Below, in pieces: positions 17,899-26,455 of a stretch of 64,000 nucleotides of DNA; position 1 is the stretch's first letter; each line of letters begins with the position of its first letter. The position numbers and the translations under genes were made by a program. The stretch is from Zobellella endophytica (GTDB lineage Bacteria; Pseudomonadota; Gammaproteobacteria; Enterobacterales; Aeromonadaceae). The notes below the pieces were generated by a model. It worked only from the letters and a program-made list of their open reading frames with translations. It did no database searches and was not told where the DNA came from. The stretch spans positions 186,001-250,000 of the forward strand of contig NZ_PXYG01000004.1 of the NCBI RefSeq assembly GCF_003012775.1. Reading direction: 5' to 3'.

Positions 17899-17917
17899 AA
17901 TAATGATAACCATCTGT
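17899..17917. promoter_or_regulatory. Possible Fur/MntR-like box upstream of the P-type ATPase
   Basis: AATAATGATAACCATCTGT matches the classical 19-bp Fur consensus at 13 positions, nearly all in the left half. It lies about 85 bp upstream of the ATPase start in a small AT-rich island. The right half is poor, so it may be only an AT-rich promoter. Confidence 0.25.
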
Positions 17918-17999
17918 TTTCAAATGGTTAAATGGGAAGGTGAGAGAACCATGTCGTGTTAAGTCCAGGTGGCGACGATGCCTGGGGCGCGGGCGGCCC

Positions 18000-18043
18000 G
18001 CCGGCAAGGTGCACAGCTGCACACGGCGGGGTTGCCTGCCGGC
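18000..18043 (-). terminator. Hairpin after eda
   Basis: GCCGGCAAGG (18000-18009) pairs with CCTGCCGGC (18035-18043) around an internal GTGCACAGCTGCAC dyad, just past the eda stop on the minus strand. There is no T tract. It could end the kgu-edd-eda transcript before the divergent ATPase promoter region. Confidence 0.4.
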
Positions 18044-18054
18044 TACATAGTGCC

Positions 18055-18711
18055 TTAGCCAGCCTGGCGGTGCAGCTCCCCGAGCAGGGTGAGCGCCTCC
18101 CGGCTGAGGCGGGTCACCCGTTCCCAATCGCCGGCCGCGATGGCGTCGGCGGGCAGCATCCAACTGCCGCCCACCGTGGCCACGCAGTTCAGGGCGGCGT
18201 AGCCGGCCAGGTTGTCCGGGTTGATGCCGCCGGTGGGGCAGAAGCGCACCTGGGGCAGGGGGGCGGACATGGCCTTGAGCGCCGCCGCCCCGCCGTTGGC
18301 TTCGGCGGGAAAGAACTTGAGCCGGCTGTAGCCGAGCTCGAGTGCCTGCATGATCTCCGAGGGAGTACTGACCCCGGGGATCAGGGGGGCGCTGCCCCGG
18401 GCGGCGTGCTGCAGCAGGCGGGGAGTGCAGCCCGGCGAGATCACGAAACGGGCGCCGGCGGCCACGGCGGCATCGTATTGATCGGGGGTCAGCACGGTGC
18501 CGGCCCCCACCAGCGCCTCGGGCAGGGCCTCGGCGATGGCGGCAATGGCGGCCAGCGCCGCCTCGGTGCGCAGGGTGACCTCGAACACGCCGATACCGCC
18601 GGCCAGCAGGGCGCGGGCCAGGGGCACCGCCTGCTCGGGCCGGTCGACGACCATCACCGGCATCAGGGGGGAAGCGGCGAAGACCGCGTCGGGTTGGAGT
18701 TGCCATGTCAT
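18055..18711 (-). CDS. eda: 2-keto-3-deoxy-6-phosphogluconate (KDPG) aldolase
   Basis: This enzyme splits KDPG into pyruvate and glyceraldehyde-3-phosphate, the last Entner-Doudoroff step. The 218-residue TIM barrel shows the catalytic Glu44 in GVFEVTLRT and the Schiff-base Lys132 in RLKFFPAE. The ATG at 18711 overlaps the edd stop as ATGA, giving tight coupling. It is the last gene of a five-gene run (kguK-kguD-kguE-edd-eda). Confidence 0.95.
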   Translation of the reverse strand: MTWQLQPDAVFAASPLMPVMVVDRPEQAVPLARALLAGGIGVFEVTLRTEAALAAIAAIAEALPEALVGAGTVLTPDQYDAAVAAGARFVISPGCTPRLLQHAARGSAPLIPGVSTPSEIMQALELGYSRLKFFPAEANGGAAALKAMSAPLPQVRFCPTGGINPDNLAGYAALNCVATVGGSWMLPADAIAAGDWERVTRLSREALTLLGELHRQAG

Positions 18712-20549
18712 CTTGGGGTTTCCTCTTGCTGTGTGGCCGGCCTTGCCGGCGCCGGGGGTGAAAACAGGCTGGCGCCGTGCTCCGCGTCGGACACCAGCGC
18801 CCGCAGGGGAGCGAACAGCTCCCGGCCACAGCCGGCGTCGTTGTCGCTCAGGTCCGGGGTGGCGGGTAGGCGCTCCCGGAGAGGGGCGTCCACCGCCAGG
18901 GTGCCGCGCTCCGCGTCCAGGGTGATCAGATCCCCGTCGCACAGCCGCGCCAGGGGGCCGCCCCGGGCTGCCTCCGGGGTCAGGTGCAGGGCTGCGGGTA
19001 TCTTGCCCGAGGCGCCGGACAGGCGGCCGTCGGTGACCAGCGCCACCCGGTGGCCGGCCTGCTGCAGGTTGCCAAGCAGTGGCATCAGCTGGTGCAGCTC
19101 GGGCATGCCGTTGGCCGCCGGGCCGTTGAAGCGCACCACTATCACCCCATCCTGGTGCAGTTCGCCCGCCCGGTAGGCCTCGACCACCGCCTGCTGGCTG
19201 TCGAATATCCGGGCCGGCGCCTGGATCAGGCGATGTTCCGGCGCCACGGCACTGACCTTGATGATGGCGCGGCCCAGGTCGCCGTCGAGCACCCTGAGCC
19301 CGCCGCTGGCGCTGAAGGCCTGGCCGCGGGGGGCGATCACCGCCGGATCCCGGGTGTCGGCGCAGGGGCGCCAGTGCAGGCGGCCGTCCGCATCCAGGGT
19401 GGGGGCGCTGAGGTAGTCCCGGTAGTCGCCGTAGACCGGCAAGGCGTCGGTGTGCAGCAGCCCCCGTTCGGCCAACAGGCGCAGCAGCAGCGGCACGCCG
19501 CCCGCCTCCTGGAAGGCATTGATATCGGCCGGTCCGTTGGGATAGATCCGCGCCAGCAGGGGTACCACTGCCGAGAGTTCACTGAAGTCGTCCCAGTTCA
19601 GTACCCAGCCCGCTGCCCGGGCAATGGCCACCAGGTGCAGGGTGTGGTTGCTGCTGCCGCCGGAGGCGAGCAGCGCCACCACTCCGTTGACCACCGCCTT
19701 TTCGTCCAGCACCCGATACAGAGGGCGGCTCGCCACCCCCGTCGCCTGGGCCGCCAGGCGCAGCGCCGCCTCCATGGTCAGCGCGTGGCGCAGCGGGCTT
19801 TCCGGCGCGACGAAGGCGGATCCCGGCAGCATCAGCCCCATGGCTTCAAAGACCAGCTGGTTGCTGTTGGCGGTGCCGTAGAAGGTGCAGGTGCCGGGGG
19901 CGTGGTAGGCCCGGTTTTCCATTTCCTGCAGTGCCTCGCGCCCGACCTGGCCGGCGGCATATTGCTGGCGGACGCGGACCTTCTCCTCGTTGCCGATGCC
20001 GGTGGGCATTGGGCCGGCGGGGATAAAGGCGGTGGGCAGCTGGCCGAAGCTGAGCGCGCCGATCAGTTGGCCGGGGGCGATTTTGTCGCAGATGCCGAGC
20101 AGCAGGGTGGCGTCGAAGGCGTTGTGGCTGAGCGACACGGCGGTGGCCTGGGCGATCAGATCCCGTGAAAACAGGGATAGCTCCATGCCCGGCTGGCCCT
20201 GAGTGATGCCATCGCACATGGCCGGCACGCCGCCGGCCACCTGAGCGCTGTGGCCGTGCTCGGCGAGCGCCGCCTTGATGGCGGCGGGGTAGGCATCGTA
20301 GGGCTGATGTGCGCTCAGCATGTCGTTGTAGGCGGTAACGATGGCCAGGTTGGCCCGGGTCATGTCCAGCAGCCGTTTTTTCTGCGCCGAGCAGGCGGCG
20401 GCCACCACATGGGCCAGGTTGCCGCAGGCCAGGCCGGCCCTGGCCTTGCCCTGTGCGGCTTGGTGTTCCATACGCTGCAGGTAGGCGGCCCGGCTGGCGC
20501 GGCTGCGGGCCAGGATCCGCGCGGTGACGTGTTCAAGGGTATGATGCAT
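18708..20549 (-). CDS. edd: 6-phosphogluconate dehydratase
   Basis: The 613-residue dehydratase turns 6-phosphogluconate into KDPG using a 4Fe-4S cluster. It shows the IlvD/Edd family stretches VPAMCDGITQGQPGMELS, GICDKIAPG and TDGRLSGASGK. The ATG at 20549 has AGGAAG at a good distance; upstream in-frame sequence lacks homology. It lies 64 bp after the kguE-like gene and overlaps eda. In this setting its substrate would come from reduction of 2-keto-6-phosphogluconate as well as from gluconate kinase. Confidence 0.95.
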   Translation of the reverse strand: MHHTLEHVTARILARSRASRAAYLQRMEHQAAQGKARAGLACGNLAHVVAAACSAQKKRLLDMTRANLAIVTAYNDMLSAHQPYDAYPAAIKAALAEHGHSAQVAGGVPAMCDGITQGQPGMELSLFSRDLIAQATAVSLSHNAFDATLLLGICDKIAPGQLIGALSFGQLPTAFIPAGPMPTGIGNEEKVRVRQQYAAGQVGREALQEMENRAYHAPGTCTFYGTANSNQLVFEAMGLMLPGSAFVAPESPLRHALTMEAALRLAAQATGVASRPLYRVLDEKAVVNGVVALLASGGSSNHTLHLVAIARAAGWVLNWDDFSELSAVVPLLARIYPNGPADINAFQEAGGVPLLLRLLAERGLLHTDALPVYGDYRDYLSAPTLDADGRLHWRPCADTRDPAVIAPRGQAFSASGGLRVLDGDLGRAIIKVSAVAPEHRLIQAPARIFDSQQAVVEAYRAGELHQDGVIVVRFNGPAANGMPELHQLMPLLGNLQQAGHRVALVTDGRLSGASGKIPAALHLTPEAARGGPLARLCDGDLITLDAERGTLAVDAPLRERLPATPDLSDNDAGCGRELFAPLRALVSDAEHGASLFSPPAPARPATQQEETPR

Positions 20550-20613
20550 GGCTGACTTCCTGTTCGGTTGTTTTGGTTGCCGTTCTGTTTTTAGTGATGG
20601 GTGATTACGCAAC

Positions 20614-21369
20614 TCAGGCGGCCGGGATGCGCAGTCGGTTCACATAGCCGCGGGTAACTGCAGCCAGATCGTCCCCCAGCAGCGGCGACTCGATGCCGCG
20701 CGGCACTGTCGTCGGCAACAGGGGTATCAGCGGGGCCCAGGTATCCGGCGCCTCGTCGAGGGACACGGCATGCACCTTGCCGTCGCGCTCCCGGCTGGCC
20801 TTGACGTGGATATATTCGACAAAAGACGCCAACTGCGCGGCGGCCCTGGCGTTGTCCTCCCCCAGCCAGTGCCAGTTGGCCATGTCGAAGGTCATGCCGA
20901 TGGGGGCGCCTTGCTGCTGTACCGCTTGGAAGAAACGGAGCAGGGGGGCCGGGGTACCACCCTCCGGGGTCTGGTCGTTTTCAATTAACAGCCGGATGTC
21001 GCCGGTGCGGAGCAGGGCCGTGAGCCCGGCCAGCCCGGGGTTGTCCGGAGCATGGCCGAGGGGCAGCTTGAGCAGCCGGGCGCCCAGCTGGGTGGCCTCG
21101 TCCAGCCGTTCCGTCAGCCCGTGCAGATCCGGCGTGCCGGTGGGGTCGAACAGGGGCGTGGGAGAGGAATAGACACAGCTCAGGTGGCATGCGCGGATCT
21201 GCTCCGCCAGGCCGGGGAGCGATTCGTCCCGGTTGAGCAGTTCTCGGCGTATTTCCACGCCGTCCGCGCCGCTGGCGGCGATGATCGGCAGCAATGCCGC
21301 CTGGCCGCCCAGGGCACGAACTTTGTCGTGACCGTAGGCGGAAGTAACGACGATAACCTCTGCTTGCAT
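20614..21369 (-). CDS. kguE: KguE-like sugar phosphate isomerase/epimerase
   Basis: The 251-residue protein has the AP-endonuclease-2/xylose-isomerase-like TIM barrel, with EIRRELL near the N-terminus, IENDQ and MTFDMANW as metal-site strands, and YIHVKAS. In Pseudomonas a protein of this family (KguE) belongs to the 2-ketogluconate operon with KguK and KguD, which are also neighbours here. Its precise reaction is not settled. The ATG at 21369 is preceded only by a weak GGGATCA. The gene lies between kguD and edd, about 90 bp after kguD. The kguE name rests on context. Confidence 0.72.
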   Translation of the reverse strand: MQAEVIVVTSAYGHDKVRALGGQAALLPIIAASGADGVEIRRELLNRDESLPGLAEQIRACHLSCVYSSPTPLFDPTGTPDLHGLTERLDEATQLGARLLKLPLGHAPDNPGLAGLTALLRTGDIRLLIENDQTPEGGTPAPLLRFFQAVQQQGAPIGMTFDMANWHWLGEDNARAAAQLASFVEYIHVKASRERDGKVHAVSLDEAPDTWAPLIPLLPTTVPRGIESPLLGDDLAAVTRGYVNRLRIPAA

Positions 21370-21458
21370 GTGGTGATCCCTGTAATCGGATACGGCAGCC
21401 GTATCCGGGATAAAAGTGGTATCGGTGCCGTTGTCGGACGAAATAAGGTCTCCGGCTG

Positions 21459-22445
21459 TCAGCCCTGTGGAGGGAACACGGCCGCCGCATTGGCGCAGTT
21501 GCGGCCGAGATCCCCGTCGAGGGCGGCGATCAGGTTGTCGACGGCGCAGCGCACCATGGCCAGCCGGGTTTCGTGGGTGGCGGAGCCGATGTGCGGCAGC
21601 AGCACGGCGTTGTCCAGCCGGCACAGGGGCGAGCTGCCCGGCAGCGGCTCTACCTCGAACACATCCAGGCCGGCGGCGCGGATGCGGCGCTCCTGCAGGG
21701 CCTGGATCAGCGCCGGTTCGTCGACCACCTTGCCGCGCGAGCCGTTGATAAAGATGGCGTCGGGCTTCATCAGCGCGAACTGCTCCCGGCCGATGAAACG
21801 CTCGGTCCCGGGCGTGAGTGGCAGCACCAGACAGACGAAGTCGGCCTCGGCCAGCAGGGCGTCCAGCGGCATCCGGGTGGCGCTCAGCTGCGCTTCCGCC
21901 TGTTGGTGCGGGCTGCGGTTGTAGTAGTTGATCTTCATGTCGAAGCCGAGGTGGGCGCGCTTCGCCAGGGCGTAGCCGATGCGGCCCATGCCGATGATGC
22001 CCATGGTCTTGCCGTGCACGTCCACGCCGAAATGCTCGGGCCCTATGCTGCCCTGCCAGCAGCCGTCACGCACCAGGTTCGACAGCTCCACCACCCGTCG
22101 GGCGGTGGCGATGACCAGGGCGAAGAGGGTGTCCGCCGTGGTTTCGGTCAGCACCGAGGGGGTGTGCATCAGGGCGATGCGGCGTCGGTTGAGGGTGGCG
22201 AGATCGAACTGATCGATGCCCACCGAAATGGTGGACACCGCCCGCAGCCGGGGCGCCTGCGCCAGCATTTCAGTGGTGACCGGGGCGCTGGCGCCGATCA
22301 GCCCCTCCGCCTCGGTAAGGGCCGCCATAAAGTCGGCCCTGTTGTGGGGGCCGATGCCGTCGAAGGCGCTGACCTCGAACCGGTCCCGCAAGCGGGCCAG
22401 CTCCGCCTCGGGAAGGGCTTTGTACAACACGATTTTCGGTTTCAT
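21459..22445 (-). CDS. kguD: 2-keto-6-phosphogluconate / 2-hydroxyacid reductase (KguD/GhrB family)
   Basis: The 328-residue D-isomer-specific 2-hydroxyacid dehydrogenase has the NAD(P) loop G152-M-G-R-I-G157. The catalytic Arg is in NGSRGKVVDE, the Glu in FEVEP and the His in LPHIGSATHETR. By context with a KguK-type kinase and edd-eda it should reduce 2-keto-6-phosphogluconate to 6-phosphogluconate. A GhrB-type activity on free 2-ketogluconate is the alternative. Its ATG overlaps the kinase stop as ATGA. Confidence 0.82.
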   Translation of the reverse strand: MKPKIVLYKALPEAELARLRDRFEVSAFDGIGPHNRADFMAALTEAEGLIGASAPVTTEMLAQAPRLRAVSTISVGIDQFDLATLNRRRIALMHTPSVLTETTADTLFALVIATARRVVELSNLVRDGCWQGSIGPEHFGVDVHGKTMGIIGMGRIGYALAKRAHLGFDMKINYYNRSPHQQAEAQLSATRMPLDALLAEADFVCLVLPLTPGTERFIGREQFALMKPDAIFINGSRGKVVDEPALIQALQERRIRAAGLDVFEVEPLPGSSPLCRLDNAVLLPHIGSATHETRLAMVRCAVDNLIAALDGDLGRNCANAAAVFPPQG

Positions 22446-23410
22446 GCGCTTTCCTTGTCGGCGAGCAGCCGGTCGAGGGTGGAACGGTCGGGCAGGCCTT
22501 CGCTGTCGCCGGCCACCTGGACTGCCAGCGAGCCCAGCAGGTTGCCCCGCCGAGCTGCCCGGGCGAGGGGCAAGCCTTCCAGTAGGGCGGAGATCACGCC
22601 CACGGCGAAGCTGTCGCCGGCACCGACGGTGTCGACCACCTTGGCCACCGGGAAGGGCGCCGCCATACCCTGCTCGCCGCGAGCGGTCTTGTAGTAGGCA
22701 CCCGCGGGGCCCAGCTTGATCATCACGACGCCAACCCCGCGTGCCAGGTAAAAGTCGGCGATGCGCGCGGGCTCCCGCTGCCCGGTGAGAATTTCGCCTT
22801 CCTCTATGCCCGGCAGCACCCAGTCGGCCTTGCAGGCCAGGGCGTTCACTTCGGCCACCATGGTCTGTGCGTCCGGCCACAGGCTCGGGCGCAGATTGGT
22901 GTCGAACGACACTGTTCGTCCGGCCTGCTTCATGCCGTCGAGTGCGGCATGGCAAAGGGCGCGCAGGCTGTCGGACACCGCCGCCGCCACCCCGCTCAGG
23001 TGCAGGTGCCGGCCGGCGGTAAAAAAATCGGCGTCGTAGTCGCCGGTTGACAGGGTGCTGGCCGCCGAGCCCCGGCGAAAATACTCCACCCGGGGATCGC
23101 TGCCGTCGTCCGTTCTGGCCTTCAGCTGGAAGCCGCTGGGAAAGCGTGGATCCGTGATCACCCTGTCGGTATTGATCCCTTCCCCGGCGATCTCGCGACG
23201 AATGTACTCGCCGAAGGCGTCGGCCCCGACCTTGGTGACGTAGCCCACGCCGAAGCCGAGCCGGGCCAGGCCGATGGCCACGTTCAGCTCGGCCCCCGCC
23301 AGGCGGCGGATGTAGCTGCTGGCATCCGCCAGGGCGCCGCGCTGCTGGGCCGTGAACATGGCCATGGCTTCGCCGATGGTCACCACATCCAGATTCTGTA
23401 CCGATGTCAT
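22442..23410 (-). CDS. kguK: PfkB-family sugar kinase, probable 2-ketogluconokinase (KguK) or KDG kinase
   Basis: The 322-residue kinase has the PfkB N-terminal GEAMAMF and di-glycine-type GAELNVAIGLARLG stretch, and the C-terminal GAGDSF (263-268) with catalytic Asp266. By sequence alone it could be 2-keto-3-deoxygluconokinase (KdgK). The downstream KguD-, KguE-, Edd- and Eda-type genes and the PtxS-like operator make 2-ketogluconate the more likely substrate. It is the first gene of the operon. A palindromic operator lies about 65 bp upstream of its ATG. Confidence 0.78.
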   Translation of the reverse strand: MTSVQNLDVVTIGEAMAMFTAQQRGALADASSYIRRLAGAELNVAIGLARLGFGVGYVTKVGADAFGEYIRREIAGEGINTDRVITDPRFPSGFQLKARTDDGSDPRVEYFRRGSAASTLSTGDYDADFFTAGRHLHLSGVAAAVSDSLRALCHAALDGMKQAGRTVSFDTNLRPSLWPDAQTMVAEVNALACKADWVLPGIEEGEILTGQREPARIADFYLARGVGVVMIKLGPAGAYYKTARGEQGMAAPFPVAKVVDTVGAGDSFAVGVISALLEGLPLARAARRGNLLGSLAVQVAGDSEGLPDRSTLDRLLADKESA

Positions 23411-23475
23411 GGCATCCTCTCGCTTGTGAGGTTGAAGTTCGCGTCCGGCCGGTCAGCCGGTCGACGGGGAATGAT

Positions 23476-23493
23476 TATGGGACCGGTTCCATA
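23476..23493. promoter_or_regulatory. PtxS-like LacI operator before the kgu-edd-eda operon
   Basis: TATGGGACCGGTTCCATA is an 18-bp dyad with one mismatched pair, centred on ACCGGT. The known PtxS site of Pseudomonas is TGAAACCGGTTTCA; this copy keeps TG-x-x-ACCGGTT-x-CA. It lies between kguK and the LacI gene and could control both. Confidence 0.75.
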
Positions 23494-23648
23494 ACGTGTT
23501 AAAGTCGCTTGGCCCAATTTTGTGAAACGGCGCAGAAAAAAAGCATAATATGACGGGGTCACGGCGGGGACTGCCGAAACCGGGGGGGCAAGCACGGCGC
23601 CAGGCCTCCACCACCATGGTTGTCGCGCCCGAACAGGATGGAATTGAT

Positions 23649-24671
23649 TTGAAAAAAAACATTAAAAAACAAGGTCATGCAACCATATCCGACGTGGCCA
23701 GGCAGGCCGGGGTCGGCAAGACCAGCGTGTCCCGCTACCTCAATGGCGAGCTGCAGCTGCTGTCGGAAGATCTGCGCAGTCGCATCGGCGCGGCGATCAA
23801 GGCGCTGGATTACCGGCCCAGCCAGTCCGCCCGGGCGCTCAAGGCCGGGCGTTCCAGGCTGATTGGCCTGGTGCTGGCGGACATCACCAATCCCTACTCC
23901 ATCGGCGTGCTGCGGGGAGTCGAAAAGATCTGCAACGAGGCCGGCTACATGCTGATGGTGTGCAACACCAACAATGAGCCCGAGCAGCAGAACCGCTATC
24001 TCGCCCTGTTGAGCAGCCATCGGGTCGATGGGGTGATCATCAATTCCGTGGGCATGTCCGACGAGTCGCTGCAGGCCTTTGCCGACATCGATTGTCCCTT
24101 CGTCTTCGTCGATCGCAAGAGCGCCGGCTTCGACTGTGACGTGGTGGGCCTGGACAACCGCCAGGCGATGAGCATCGCCGCCGCCCACCTGATCGAGCAG
24201 GGGTACGAGTCCATCCTCTTCCTGACCCAGTCGCTGGCCATCGATACCCGCAGCGAGCGGTTGCGGGCGCTGCGGGAGTTTGTGGGAGAGGAGCCCGGCA
24301 TGAGCTGCAGCCATTTCGAATTTACCAAGGAAGAACAACAGGTTGACCACGCCATTGCGGATTTTGTGGCGGCCAACCGGGGGCTGAAGAAGGCCATCGT
24401 TACCGCCAACGGGGTGGTCACCATGATCACCGCCAAGGCGCTGAAACGGCTGCGCATCGACTGGGGCGCCCAGATCGGCCTGCTCAGTGTCGACGATCTG
24501 GACTGGGCCGAGCTGCCCGGCGCCGGCATTACCTCGGTGCGCCAGCCCAACCAGTTGATCGGCGAAACCGCCTGTGCCCTGCTGCTCCGGCGGATCGAGG
24601 GCGACACCGGCGCCCATGAGGCCCGTTTGTATCCTGCCGAACTGGTGATCCGCGGCTCCACCACCATGTAG
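23649..24671 (+). CDS. ptxS: LacI-family regulator, PtxS-like
   Basis: The 340-residue repressor has a LacI HTH (ATISDVARQAGVGKTSVSRYLNG) followed by a periplasmic-binding-protein-like effector domain (LIGLVLADITNPYS onwards). The TTG at 23649 is favoured: AGGATGGA lies six bases before it, while the ATG at 23616 has no ribosome site. It sits between two operons that share an ACCGGT-centred operator. In Pseudomonas PtxS binds 2-ketogluconate and represses the kgu genes; the same role is inferred here from operator and gene content. Confidence 0.82.
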   Translation: MKKNIKKQGHATISDVARQAGVGKTSVSRYLNGELQLLSEDLRSRIGAAIKALDYRPSQSARALKAGRSRLIGLVLADITNPYSIGVLRGVEKICNEAGYMLMVCNTNNEPEQQNRYLALLSSHRVDGVIINSVGMSDESLQAFADIDCPFVFVDRKSAGFDCDVVGLDNRQAMSIAAAHLIEQGYESILFLTQSLAIDTRSERLRALREFVGEEPGMSCSHFEFTKEEQQVDHAIADFVAANRGLKKAIVTANGVVTMITAKALKRLRIDWGAQIGLLSVDDLDWAELPGAGITSVRQPNQLIGETACALLLRRIEGDTGAHEARLYPAELVIRGSTTM

Positions 24672-24698
24672 CGGCGGGGAACCGAAGCTGGCGTGGGC

Positions 24699-24735
24699 AA
24701 AAAGCCGCCGGCGAACGGTTTTTCTGTCGGCTTTT
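24699..24735 (+). terminator. Weak terminator after the LacI regulator
   Basis: AAAAGCCG near 24700-24707 pairs with CGGCTTTT (24728-24735) over a 20-nt loop that itself has GC pairing. The hairpin ends in TTTT. It is the only hairpin between the regulator and the TRAP operon promoter. Confidence 0.4.
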
Positions 24736-24820
24736 CCTGTAAATCCATGATCCCCGTCACGCACTATTTTCCGATCTGCCGGGTGCCGTCACAAAATGGG
24801 CGCGAGTCCGTTTCCTTTTT

Positions 24821-24838
24821 TAGGAACCGGTTCCATTA
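24821..24838. promoter_or_regulatory. PtxS-like LacI operator before the TRAP operon
   Basis: TAGGAACCGGTTCCATTA contains the perfect 12-bp palindrome GGAACCGGTTCC (24823-24834). It shares GG-x-ACCGGTTCC with the site at 23476-23493. It lies about 65 bp upstream of dctP, so the importer and the catabolic operon should respond to the same regulator. Confidence 0.75.
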
Positions 24839-24901
24839 TTCTTCCGTGCCCAAGGGCGGTGCCTTGCACACGGAACATGACTCAGGATTTTGGAGGACGG
24901 A

Positions 24902-25891
24902 ATGAAAAAGGTATTGGCGTTATTGGTAGCGGCGGCATTGGCGGGGTGTGGCGAGCAGGAGGCGGACTCCGGCGCCATCAGCATCATCGCCGCGCACAAC
25001 CAGACCAACATCTCCAGCCCCTACCAGACAGGGATGTTGAAGCTGAAAGAGGTGGCCGAGCAGGGTGGGGAGTTCAGCGTGGAGGTGCATGCGGGCACCA
25101 TCGGTACCAACGAAAACGAACTGATGGAAAAACTGGTGCTGGGCGGCGCCGATCTGGTGCTGGTGTCGCCGGGCTTCATGACTTCCGCCGGCATCGATGA
25201 GGTGGACCTCTTCTCCCTGCTGTACCTGTTCGACGACTACGAGCACTGGGAAGCGGTGGTCGACGGCGAGGTCGGCGACAGGATGGCGGATCTCATCTTC
25301 GCCGAGTCGGGCGAAAAATACCGCGTCGTCGGCTACTGGTCGGCCGGGGTGCGCCACTGGTATGGCAAGCAGCCGGTCAACAGCCTGGACGACCTGAAAC
25401 AGATGAAGATCCGTACCCAGACCGCCGGGGTGGTGTCCCAGTTCTGGCTCGACGCCGGGGCGGTGCCCACCTCCGTGGCCTGGGCCGAGCTGTATCAGGC
25501 CCTGTCCAGCAACGTGGTCGATGCCTCCGAGAACGCCTACCCCTACCTGGTGCCGATGGAGCATCACAAGACCGCCAACGGCAAGTACATCTCGGAAACC
25601 GGCCACGATTACACCACCCGGCTGCTGCTGCTGCGCAACGCCACCTGGGAAAAGCTGGGCGACGAGCAGCGCGAGCGCTTTATGGCGGCGGTGCACCAGG
25701 CGACCCGGGCCGAGCGCCAGGCCATCTACACCGAGGAGAGCCAGTACAAGCAACAGGCCATCGAGGGCGGCGCCATCGTCAACACCCCGGACCGCCAGCC
25801 GTTCATGGAGCTGGCGCAGCGAATCCAGCAGCAATGGGCCGAGCAGCACGGCATGAGCGAGCTGGTCGAGCAGATCCGGCAGGCCCGGTAA
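24902..25891 (+). CDS. TRAP transporter solute-binding protein (DctP family), lipoprotein
   Basis: The 329-residue protein has a short hydrophobic leader ending in the lipobox L-A-G-C16, so it should be a lipid-anchored periplasmic receptor. The DctP fold is visible with KIRTQTAG around Arg171, the residue that usually clamps the substrate carboxylate. The ATG at 24902 follows GGAGGA. With the DctQ and DctM genes it makes a complete importer. The operator and neighbours point to 2-ketogluconate or a related sugar acid as ligand, replacing the MFS carrier KguT used in Pseudomonas. Confidence 0.9.
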   Translation: MKKVLALLVAAALAGCGEQEADSGAISIIAAHNQTNISSPYQTGMLKLKEVAEQGGEFSVEVHAGTIGTNENELMEKLVLGGADLVLVSPGFMTSAGIDEVDLFSLLYLFDDYEHWEAVVDGEVGDRMADLIFAESGEKYRVVGYWSAGVRHWYGKQPVNSLDDLKQMKIRTQTAGVVSQFWLDAGAVPTSVAWAELYQALSSNVVDASENAYPYLVPMEHHKTANGKYISETGHDYTTRLLLLRNATWEKLGDEQRERFMAAVHQATRAERQAIYTEESQYKQQAIEGGAIVNTPDRQPFMELAQRIQQQWAEQHGMSELVEQIRQAR

Positions 25892-25922
25892 CGGCCGCCC
25901 GGGCGTGAAACTTCAAAGGATC

Positions 25923-25943
25923 GGCTGCACCCCGGGTGCAGCC
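25923..25943 (+). promoter_or_regulatory. Intercistronic hairpin between dctP and dctQ
   Basis: GGCTGCACCC and GGGTGCAGCC flank a single C, forming a GC-rich stem with a tight loop in the 72-bp gap after dctP. Such hairpins often protect the upstream message or partly stop transcription, giving more binding protein than membrane subunits. Confidence 0.5.
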
Positions 25944-25963
25944 CCATACAACGGGGAGTGACG

Positions 25964-26455
25964 ATGGAACGATTTATCACCTGGCTGGCCAGGCTCCAGC
26001 TCGCGATCGGGACCCTGGCGCTGGTCATCTTCGTGGCCGCCACCCTGCTGCAGGTACTGGCGCGCTACCTGAACATCTCGGTGCTGTGGACCGAGGAAGT
26101 GGCGGTCAACGCCTTTATCTGGGCGATATTCTCCGGCGCCGCCGTCATGGTCCGGGAGAAAAAGCACTTCAGCTTCAACGCCCTGGCGCTGAAACTGAGC
26201 GGCCGGGCCCGCCTGGCGCTGGTGCTGTTCGAACAGTCGGTCATGCTGGTGTTCTGCGTGTTGTGCGCCTTTTACAGCGTGGAAATCACCGACACCTTCT
26301 GGCATTCCAAGTGGATCACCCTGCCGTCGTTGCAGCAGGGTTATGTCTGGCTGGTACTGCCGATTACATTTGCGACTTCTTCGATTTATCTGCTCGAGGG
26401 CATGTTGAAGGAGATCCGGGTCTGCATCAAAAGGGAGAAGCCGGCATGGAGCTAG
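25964..26455 (+). CDS. TRAP transporter small membrane subunit (DctQ family)
   Basis: The 163-residue protein has four predicted membrane segments and the DctQ-type stretch VLWTEEVAVNAFIWAIF near residue 40, with a conserved charged EKKHF loop. It pairs with the large permease subunit. The ATG at 25964 with GGGGAG upstream was chosen over the GTG at 25958. Its 3' end overlaps the dctM start by 10 bp. Confidence 0.9.
   Translation: MERFITWLARLQLAIGTLALVIFVAATLLQVLARYLNISVLWTEEVAVNAFIWAIFSGAAVMVREKKHFSFNALALKLSGRARLALVLFEQSVMLVFCVLCAFYSVEITDTFWHSKWITLPSLQQGYVWLVLPITFATSSIYLLEGMLKEIRVCIKREKPAWS

Noticed and set aside
14790-17913. Very long open frames over the P-type ATPase and CNNM genes (about 1026 codons on the plus strand and 938 on the minus strand).
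   Set aside because: They are low-complexity, Arg/Gly/Pro- or His/Gln-rich frames that arise in high-GC DNA opposite or offset from real genes; the ATPase frame has all family motifs.
25936-26445. A 170-codon upstream extension of the dctM frame.
   Set aside because: It overlaps dctQ in another frame and has no homology; the start at 26446 gives the standard DctM N-terminus with a good ribosome site.
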